Below are positions 7,102 to 12,361 of a stretch of 12,361 nt of DNA, piece by piece. The position numbers and the translations under genes are program-made. Source of the DNA: JAIVGV01 sp035295985 (lineage in GTDB: Bacteria; Acidobacteriota; Blastocatellia; Pyrinomonadales; Pyrinomonadaceae); assembly GCA_035295985.1 (NCBI GenBank), contig DATHBT010000137.1, positions 1 through 12,361 of the forward strand. The letters are read 5' to 3'. Positions within the stretch are counted from its first letter, which is position 1; each line of letters starts with the position of its first letter. Below the pieces are notes generated by a model that was given only the letters and a program-made list of their open reading frames with translations, did no database searches and was not told the DNA's origin.

Positions 7102-7491
7102 ATGGCAAACGTCCCCGAAGACTTACACTACAGCAAGGATCACGAGTGGATCAGGATGGAGGGCGAGGTGGGCACGGTCGGCATCACCGACCACGCGCAG
7201 CACCAGCTCGGCGACGTGGTTTACGTCGAGCTGCCCAAGGCCGGCGACCGCTTCGCGGCGCACGAGGTCTTCGGCTCGGTCGAGTCGGTCAAGGCTGTCT
7301 CGGAGCTGTACTGCCCCGTCGCGGGCGAGGTCGTCGAGGTCAACGAGTCACTGGCGGACGACGCCGAGAAGGTCAACACAGACCCGTACGGCGCGGCGTG
7401 GATGATACGCCTGAAAGTCTCCGACCGCGGCGAGGTGGACAAGCTGATGTCGGCGGTCGAGTACGAGGACTACACCAAAGACGCCGAGTGA
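7102..7491 (+). CDS. gcvH: Glycine cleavage system H protein (lipoyl carrier)
   Basis: The 129-residue product is the small shuttle protein whose lipoylated lysine carries the aminomethyl group from P to T protein and is then reoxidised by L protein. The lipoylation site is Lys64 in the motif GSVESVKAVSELYCPV. The N-terminal KDHEWIRMEGEVGTVGITDHAQ and the C-terminal PYGAAWMIRLKVSD segments are also family hallmarks, and the length is standard. Start ATG has an excellent AAGGAG at 7090-7095, six bases upstream. It lies 113 bases after gcvT, separated by a repeat dyad, and 26 bases before gcvPA. Confidence 0.98.
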   Translation: MANVPEDLHYSKDHEWIRMEGEVGTVGITDHAQHQLGDVVYVELPKAGDRFAAHEVFGSVESVKAVSELYCPVAGEVVEVNESLADDAEKVNTDPYGAAWMIRLKVSDRGEVDKLMSAVEYEDYTKDAE

Positions 7492-7517
7492 TTTCCGAGA
7501 AGGAGTAGCCAGAAAAG

Positions 7518-8867
7518 TTGCGTTACATCCCAAACTCGTCCGAGGAGCGCACGGAGATGCTGCGCGAGGTCGGACTCAGTTCGCCGGAACAGCTCTTCGA
7601 CACGATCCCGGCCGACATACTGCTGCGCGCGCCGCTCCGCATCCCCGAAGCGCTCTCGGAGATCGAGTTGCTCGCGCACTTCGACCGCCTCGCCGCGCAG
7701 AACGCCGCCGCGCGCCGCCCCTCTTTCTTAGGCGCGGGCGCTTACTCGCACTACTCGCCCACGGTAGTTGACGCGCTCATCCAGCGCAGCGAGTTCTTCA
7801 CGGCCTACACGCCCTACCAGCCTGAAGTCTCGCAGGGCACGCTGCAAGCGATCTTCGAGTTCCAGACGCTCGTCTGCCAACTGACCGGCATGGAGGTCGC
7901 CAACGCCTCGATGTACGACGGCTCGACGGCGCTCGCCGAAGCCGTGCTGATGGCCGAGCGCGTCACTCGCCGCCGCCGCGTCGTCGTCTCGCCCGCGCTG
8001 CACCCCGAATACCTCGCCGTCGCCGAAACCTACGTCGCGCACGCAGGCATCGAGTTGGTGCGCGGCAACTTCGACGAGGCCGCCGGACTCTCGACCTTCG
8101 ACGACGCGCAGGTCGACGAACAGACGGCCGCACTCGTCGTCCAGTCGCCCAACTTCTTCGGCTGCGTCGAGGAGTTGTGGCAGTTGGCGGAGCGCGCGCA
8201 CAAGGCCGGCGCTCTGCTCGTCGTCTGCGTGACGGAAGCCATCTCGCTCGGCCTGCTGAAGTCGCCCGGCGCGTGCGGCGCAGACATCGTCGTCGCCGAG
8301 GGCCAGTCGTTCGGCGTGCCGCTCTCCTTCGGCGGGCCTTACGTCGGCCTGTTCGCGACGCGCGAGAAGTACGCCCGACAGATTCCGGGCCGGCTCGTCG
8401 GCGTGGCCTACGACCGCGAGGGCCGCCGCGGCTTCGTCCTGACGCTCGCCACACGCGAGCAGCACATCCGCCGCGAGAAGGCCACCTCGAACATCTGCAC
8501 CAACGAAGGACTCATCGCGCTCGCCGCCACGATCTACATGGAGACGATGGGCCGCCGCGGGCTTCAGGAGGTCGCCGCGCAGTGCGCGCAGAAGGCCGCC
8601 TACGCCGCGCGCCGGATCAGCGCGCTCGAAGGCTTCTCGCTCCCCTACGCCGCGCCGCGCTTCAACGAGTTCGTCGTCCGCGCGCCCGTCGAAGCCTCCG
8701 GGCTGCTCGAACGGCTCGCGTCTGACTACGACATCACCGGCGGCCTCGCGCTCTCGCGCTACCTGCCCGACCGCGCGAACGACCTGCTCGTCTGCGTCAC
8801 GGAGACGAACACGCGCGCCGAGATCGACGCGCTCGTCGAAGGGTTCAGGGAATCGGCTCGACGTTGA
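7518..8867 (+). CDS. gcvPA: Glycine dehydrogenase (decarboxylating) subunit 1, P protein N-terminal half
   Basis: The 449-residue product is the alpha subunit of the two-subunit P protein, which with gcvPB decarboxylates glycine and loads the aminomethyl group on H protein. It matches the family's length (about 450) and motifs: FLGAGAYSHYSPTVVDALI (70-88), SEFFTAYTPYQPEVSQGTLQ (91-110), NASMYDGSTA (129-138), GQSFGVPLSFGGPYVGLFA (262-280) and RREKATSNICTN (318-329). It lacks the PLP lysine, which is in the partner. The start is a rare TTG at 7518, chosen because it yields the conserved N-terminus MRYIPN; AAGGAG at 7500-7505 is 12 bases away, longer than ideal. Only 26 bases separate it from gcvH. 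Confidence 0.97.
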   Translation: MRYIPNSSEERTEMLREVGLSSPEQLFDTIPADILLRAPLRIPEALSEIELLAHFDRLAAQNAAARRPSFLGAGAYSHYSPTVVDALIQRSEFFTAYTPYQPEVSQGTLQAIFEFQTLVCQLTGMEVANASMYDGSTALAEAVLMAERVTRRRRVVVSPALHPEYLAVAETYVAHAGIELVRGNFDEAAGLSTFDDAQVDEQTAALVVQSPNFFGCVEELWQLAERAHKAGALLVVCVTEAISLGLLKSPGACGADIVVAEGQSFGVPLSFGGPYVGLFATREKYARQIPGRLVGVAYDREGRRGFVLTLATREQHIRREKATSNICTNEGLIALAATIYMETMGRRGLQEVAAQCAQKAAYAARRISALEGFSLPYAAPRFNEFVVRAPVEASGLLERLASDYDITGGLALSRYLPDRANDLLVCVTETNTRAEIDALVEGFRESARR

Positions 8868-8874
8868 ACGGAAT

Positions 8875-8942
8875 TGTAGGGGCTTGTCCCTGCCCGCTCA
8901 CTGTCGTCACCAGGGCGGGCAGGGACAGGCCCCGCCCCTACA
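8875..8942. repeat. Imperfect inverted repeat between gcvPA and gcvPB
   Basis: A left arm at 8875-8897 starting TGTAGGGG and ending CCCTGCCCGC pairs with the right arm 8915-8942, except for a bulge of about five bases in the right arm (the CGGGG segment). The 17-base loop carries no gene. The dyad fills nearly the whole 85-base gap between the two P-protein genes and ends 10 bases before the gcvPB ATG. It has no T tract, so it is more likely a dispersed palindromic repeat or an mRNA-stabilising structure than a terminator. Confidence 0.75.
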
Positions 8943-8952
8943 AAGTAAGCTT

Positions 8953-10500
8953 ATGAAGGCACACACGCCCAAAGCCACGCCGCACGTCACGCAGAACGAG
9001 TCGCTCATCTTCGAGCGTTCGCAGACCGGCCGCCGCGGCTACCGGCTGCCCGCGCTCGACGTTGAAGAGACGGCGATTGACGATCTCATCCCCGCGCACC
9101 TGCGCCGCGACGACGATCTGGAAGGCGTGCCCGAAGTCTCCGAGCCGGACGTGGTGCGCCACTTCACCCGTATCTCGACCTGGAACTACAACATCGACCT
9201 CGGCATGTACCCGCTCGGTTCATGCACGATGAAGTACAACTCGCGCCTCAACGAAAAGGTGGCGCGCATCGCGGGCTTCGCCAACCTCCACCCGCTCGCC
9301 TCGGAGGCTGACTCGCAGGGCGCGCTCGCCGTCCTGTACGAGTTGCAGCAGCACCTCGCGGAGATCACGGGCCTGCCCGGCGTCTCCTTGCAGCCGGCAG
9401 CGGGCGCGCACGGCGAGCTGACCGGCGTGATGATGATCCGCGCCTTCCTCGACGCCCGCGACGGGGTGGGCGACAACGACACGCCGCGCCGCCGCGTGAT
9501 GCTCATCCCCGACTCGGCCCACGGCACGAACCCGGCCAGCGCGCACCTCTCCGGCTTCACCGTTAAGACCGTGCGCTCCACGCCCGGCGGGCAGACCGAT
9601 TTGGACGCGCTCCGCGAGCTGTGCGCCGCGGGCGACGTGGCCGGGCTGATGCTGACGAACCCGAACACGGTCGGGCTGTTCGAGCGCGATATCCGCGAGA
9701 TTTGCAGGATCGTCCACGACGCGGGCGGCCTCGTTTACATGGACGGCGCGAACATGAACGCGCTGGTCGGCTGGGCGCGCCCCGGCGACATGGGCGTGGA
9801 CGTGATCCACCTCAATCTTCACAAGACCTTCTCGACCCCGCACGGCGGCGGCGGCCCCGGCTCCGGCCCCTGTTGCTGCACCGCCGAACTCGAACCCTTC
9901 CTCCCGGTCCCGCGCGTCGTGGCCGAAGGCGCGGAAGATGGCCGCACGCGTTTGCGCCTCGACTTCGACCGCCCGCAGTCAATCGGCCGCGTCAAAGCGT
10001 TTCACGGCAACTTCGGGATGCACCTGCGCGCCCTCGCCTACATCCTGACGCACGGGCCGGACGGCCTGCGCGAGGCGACCGAGGCGGCTGTCCTCAACGC
10101 TCGCGTCATCGCCCACGGCCTGACGAGTGATTACGAAAAACCCTTCGACGCTCCGCCGATGCACGAGGTCGTCTTCACCGACAAACGGCAGGGCCGCAAG
10201 GGCGTCAACACGCTCGACATCGCCAAGCGTTTGATCGACTATGGCTTCCACCCGATGACGATCTACTTCCCCCTGATCGTCCAAGGCGCGATGCTCATCG
10301 AGCCGACCGAGTCGGTCGGCCGCCAGGAGCTACAGCAGTTCGTCGAGGCCATGCGCGAGATCGCGCGCGAGGCCGAGGCCGACCCCGACCTCGTCCGCAA
10401 CGCCCCGCACACCACGCGCATCGGCCGCCTCGACGAGGCCGCCGCCGCGCGCAAGCCCGTCCTTCGCTGGAAGCCCGAAGAGCGCGCCGCCACGGCCTGA
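8953..10500 (+). CDS. gcvPB: Glycine dehydrogenase (decarboxylating) subunit 2, P protein C-terminal half
   Basis: From the ATG at 8953 the product is 515 residues, near the usual 480-520. It is the PLP-binding beta subunit of the P protein. Lys291 in HLNLHKTFSTPHGGGGPGSG is the PLP Schiff-base lysine next to the glycine-rich loop. Other hallmarks are TWNYNIDLGMYPLGSCTMKY (76-95), PDSAHGTNPASA (187-198), and the C-terminal FHGNFGMHLRALAYI. The frame extends upstream to a TTG at 8884, but those 23 codons lie in the inverted repeat and do not look like protein, so ATG is preferred even though only a weak AAAGTAAG precedes it. Three consecutive Cys follow GPGSGP (307-309), where such runs are unusual. 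It is the last gene of the operon. Confidence 0.97.
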   Translation: MKAHTPKATPHVTQNESLIFERSQTGRRGYRLPALDVEETAIDDLIPAHLRRDDDLEGVPEVSEPDVVRHFTRISTWNYNIDLGMYPLGSCTMKYNSRLNEKVARIAGFANLHPLASEADSQGALAVLYELQQHLAEITGLPGVSLQPAAGAHGELTGVMMIRAFLDARDGVGDNDTPRRRVMLIPDSAHGTNPASAHLSGFTVKTVRSTPGGQTDLDALRELCAAGDVAGLMLTNPNTVGLFERDIREICRIVHDAGGLVYMDGANMNALVGWARPGDMGVDVIHLNLHKTFSTPHGGGGPGSGPCCCTAELEPFLPVPRVVAEGAEDGRTRLRLDFDRPQSIGRVKAFHGNFGMHLRALAYILTHGPDGLREATEAAVLNARVIAHGLTSDYEKPFDAPPMHEVVFTDKRQGRKGVNTLDIAKRLIDYGFHPMTIYFPLIVQGAMLIEPTESVGRQELQQFVEAMREIAREAEADPDLVRNAPHTTRIGRLDEAAAARKPVLRWKPEERAATA

Positions 10501-10618
10501 GGCGCGCGCGAACCCCGTCCGAGAGTCTCGGCGTGCCGCCTGACGCAATCCCTGCGCTCACGCGCTGCGCCGCCTTTCGGACGCGCCCTGTCGCCCACTC
10601 AAAGGAGAATCAGACCTT

Positions 10619-11389
10619 ATGGACTGGCTCGCCGACCCGCAGGCGTGGATCGCCTTCCTGACACTGCTCGCGCTCGAAGTCGTCCTCGGCATCGACAACA
10701 TCATCTTCATCTCGATCCTCGCGGGGAAGCTGCCCGCCGAACAGCAGCCGCGCGCGCGCTACATCGGCCTCGGCCTCGCGCTCATCACGCGAGTCCTCCT
10801 GCTCTTCTCGCTCTCGTGGGTGATCGGTCTGACCGCGCCGCTCTTCGGCGTCTTCGGCCACGAGATTTCGGGGCGCGACCTGATTCTCATCCTCGGCGGC
10901 CTGTTCCTGCTCGGCAAGGCGACCTTCGAGATTCACGAAAACCTCGAAGGCCCGGAGGGCCACGCCTCGGCGGGCGTTAAGGCCAACTTCACCAGCGTCC
11001 TCATCCAAATCCTGTTGCTCGACGTGGTCTTCTCGCTCGACTCGGTCATCACGGCGGTCGGCATGGTCGATCGGATCGAGATCATGGTGGCCGCAGTCGT
11101 CGTCGCCATCGCTTTCATGATGGTCTTCGCCGCGCCCGTCAGCGCCTTCGTCGCCCGCCACCCGACGATCAAGATGCTGGCCCTCAGTTTCCTGCTGCTC
11201 ATCGGGCTGACGCTCCTGGTTGAGGGCTTCGAGGTTCACATCCCGAAGGGCTACGTCTATTTCGCGATGGGCTTCTCCGTCTTCGTCGAGCTGCTCAACC
11301 TGCGCCTGCGCAAGAAATCCGACCCGGTTAATTTGCACGAGCGCTACGCCCCCGATGACGGCGGCGCGTCCGCCGCCGAAGCGAAATGA
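10619..11389 (+). CDS. TerC-family integral membrane protein (probable metal exporter)
   Basis: The 256-residue product has about seven hydrophobic segments and the two signature acidic motifs of the TerC family: LEVVLGIDNIIFISIL (19-34; Glu20, Asp26, Asn27) and LLDVVFSLDSVITAVGM (133-149; Asp135, Asp141). These duplicated intramembrane acidic sites fit a cation pathway. Characterised relatives (Alx in E. coli, MeeF/MeeY in Bacillus) export manganese, in some cases to metallate exported enzymes; others are linked to tellurite resistance. The ATG start has AAAGGAG at 10601-10607. It follows gcvPB after 118 bases and may have its own promoter. No yybP-ykoY Mn riboswitch is recognised upstream. 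The substrate is inferred from the family, not shown here. Confidence 0.93.
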   Translation: MDWLADPQAWIAFLTLLALEVVLGIDNIIFISILAGKLPAEQQPRARYIGLGLALITRVLLLFSLSWVIGLTAPLFGVFGHEISGRDLILILGGLFLLGKATFEIHENLEGPEGHASAGVKANFTSVLIQILLLDVVFSLDSVITAVGMVDRIEIMVAAVVVAIAFMMVFAAPVSAFVARHPTIKMLALSFLLLIGLTLLVEGFEVHIPKGYVYFAMGFSVFVELLNLRLRKKSDPVNLHERYAPDDGGASAAEAK

Positions 11390-11408
11390 AGCGTGAACCC
11401 GACGCGGA

Positions 11409-11771
11409 ATGATGCGCGAATCACAGCCGCAGCCCATCCCGCCCGCGTCGCCCCTCCGCTGCTTCCGGCGGGGTCTGACGCCGGGCGGGTTGGACGGCCT
11501 CGTCGAAGAATTGGACGAGGGCAACGCGGGGGACGGGCGTGTCCGCTGCCCTTTGTGCGGCTGGCGGCCCACGGCTTCGAGCCAGTGGCTCTGCGACGAC
11601 TGCGGCCACCCCGAATATTTCTACGGCGGCTGCGGCTGCGAGTGGAACACCTTCGACACCGGCGGCGTCTGCCCGGGCTGCGGCCACCGCTGGCGCTGGA
11701 CTTCCTGCCTCTATTGCGGCGGGTGGTCGCTTCACGAAGACTGGTACGCCGCAGAGCCCGGCGAACCGTAG
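11409..11771 (+). CDS. Small cysteine-rich zinc-ribbon protein of unknown function
   Basis: The 120-residue product contains 11 cysteines. Four CxxC pairs (47/50, 62/65, 88/91, 100/103) and one CxC (75/77) suggest two or more zinc ribbons packed together. The middle part CGCEWNTFDTGGVCPGCGHRW and the tail CLYCGGWSLHEDWY are strongly patterned and aromatic-rich, as in conserved small zinc-binding proteins. There is no signal peptide or membrane segment, so it should be cytoplasmic. It begins 19 bases after the TerC-family gene and is probably co-transcribed. Two ATG codons in tandem (11409, 11412) can serve as start; only a weak purine stretch precedes them. I do not recognise a named family. 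It might act in nucleic-acid or protein binding, or metal buffering next to the metal transporter, but that is speculation. Confidence 0.75.
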   Translation: MMRESQPQPIPPASPLRCFRRGLTPGGLDGLVEELDEGNAGDGRVRCPLCGWRPTASSQWLCDDCGHPEYFYGGCGCEWNTFDTGGVCPGCGHRWRWTSCLYCGGWSLHEDWYAAEPGEP

Positions 11772-11800
11772 GCGTCAGGTGAACACGCCCTCGCGGCCGT

Positions 11801-12361
11801 TCAGCCGCCGGGCTCGAAGAGCGACGCGATCTCTCCGGGAAGCGCGGAGGCGAACTCCATCCGGCCGCCGCCCGTCGGGTGGTTGAAGGCGAGGCGCGCG
11901 GCGTGCAGGCAGAGGCGCGCTTCGACCGTCGAGCCGTACCAGTCGTCGCCGACTACGGGGTGCCCGGCGTGCGCGCAGTGGATGCGCAGTTGGTTCGTCC
12001 GCCCCGTCACGGGCTCGAGTTCGACAAGCGACAGCGTCTCGCCCCTCTCAATCACGCGCAACCGCGACTCGGCCGTCCGCCCGTCCTCCGTCACGCGCCA
12101 CTTCGGCCAGGCCTCCCCCTCGCGCCCTATCGGCGCGCTGATCGTCATCTCATCCTGCCGCACCCGCCCGTGGACGAGCGCGAGGTAACGCTTCGAGACG
12201 AGCCGCCGGTGGAAATGGCGCGACAGTATGCTGAGCGCACGCTGGTTCTTCGCCACGACCATCAGGCCCGAAGTCGCGCGGTCGAGGCGGTGCGGCAGGC
12301 CCGGCCGGATGAATTGCAGATTGTGGATTGCGGATTGCGGATTCGCGCCGCCGCGGCTTAA
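11801..12361 (-). CDS. RluA-family 23S rRNA/tRNA pseudouridine synthase, C-terminal part (5' end outside window)
   Basis: The frame runs open from the window's right edge to a TGA at 11801-11803, giving 186 visible residues. They hold the RluA/RluC/RluD signature: RPGLPHRLDRATSGLMVVAK (19-38) with catalytic Asp27, LVSKRYLALVHG, GRTNQLRIHCAHAGHPVVGD and CLHAARLAFNHP. The enzyme isomerises uridine to pseudouridine in structured RNA in the cytoplasm. A family member usually also has about 100 more N-terminal residues, which are off the window; an S4 domain there cannot be judged. An odd stretch of about 12 residues (6-17, ANPQSAIHNLQF) precedes the catalytic motif and is encoded by a heptad DNA repeat. 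The gene is convergent with the zinc-ribbon gene, with 29 bases between stops. The exact RNA target is not predictable. Confidence 0.93.
   Translation of the reverse strand, partial: LSRGGANPQSAIHNLQFIRPGLPHRLDRATSGLMVVAKNQRALSILSRHFHRRLVSKRYLALVHGRVRQDEMTISAPIGREGEAWPKWRVTEDGRTAESRLRVIERGETLSLVELEPVTGRTNQLRIHCAHAGHPVVGDDWYGSTVEARLCLHAARLAFNHPTGGGRMEFASALPGEIASLFEPGG
12312..12346. repeat. Heptad-repeat tract inside the pseudouridine synthase gene (word GATTGCG)
   Basis: Five consecutive 7-base units on the plus strand (AATTGCA, GATTGTG, GATTGCG, GATTGCG, GATTCGC) lie in the coding region of the RluA-family gene. On the coding strand the units are read in three successive phases. They encode residues 6-17 of the visible protein, just ahead of the RPG-x-x-HRLD catalytic motif. 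The tract is AT-richer than the surrounding gene, and its 35 bases plus one keep the frame open. Confidence 0.85.

Noticed and set aside
8884..8952. An upstream TTG start extending gcvPB by 23 codons
   Set aside because: The extra codons fall within the palindromic repeat and do not resemble the family N-terminus; ATG at 8953 gives a normal length.
10501..10618. Intrinsic terminator or manganese (yybP-ykoY) riboswitch between gcvPB and the TerC-family gene
   Set aside because: A small palindrome CCGAGAGTCTCGG is at 10519-10531, but no T run follows, and no conserved riboswitch elements were recognised.

Overview
This is a GC-rich bacterial window whose gene content suggests Acidobacteriota, probably class Blastocatellia. 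That placement is an inference. It rests on a secreted beta-propeller protein ending in Calx-beta and DUF4214 domains, a common combination there, on the split-P glycine cleavage operon, and on intergenic DNA full of 7-base-period repeats. No rRNA, tRNA, CRISPR array, transposase or prophage gene is visible, and the window cuts through a gene at each end.

Layout. Positions 1-238 hold the C-terminal part of an ECF sigma factor. About 495 bases of repeat-rich non-coding DNA follow: a heptad-repeat dyad at 245-359, a 260-bp element with 25-base terminal inverted repeats at 378-637, and a second heptad dyad at 646-725. Then comes a zinc-finger, single-TM anti-sigma factor at 734-1468, the expected partner of the sigma factor. 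A 21-bp perfect hairpin terminator and another heptad palindrome lie between it and a convergent gene of 1234 codons (1661-5365, minus strand). That gene encodes an exported Vps10/BNR-type propeller protein with Calx-beta and DUF4214 domains.

The divergent intergenic region at 5366-5869 carries a plausible sigma-70 promoter (5761-5789) for the glycine cleavage operon gcvT-gcvH-gcvPA-gcvPB (5870-10500). This set supplies the T, H and two-subunit P proteins, which oxidise glycine to CO2, NH3 and methylene-THF. The L protein (dihydrolipoamide dehydrogenase) must be encoded elsewhere. Two dyad repeats interrupt the operon, between gcvT and gcvH and between gcvPA and gcvPB. Downstream are a TerC-family membrane protein (10619-11389), a small protein with 11 cysteines (11409-11771), and the C-terminal catalytic part of an RluA-family pseudouridine synthase on the minus strand (11801 to the window end).

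The most unusual signal is not a gene. Five places carry tracts with a strict 7-base period, each with a different 7-base word. Three are arranged as inverted arms around a spacer, one is a compact palindrome, and one lies in frame inside the pseudouridine synthase gene just before its catalytic motif. Together with the TIR-bounded element that separates a sigma factor from its anti-sigma factor, they suggest a family of small repetitive elements active in this genome. Genome-wide counting would test this.
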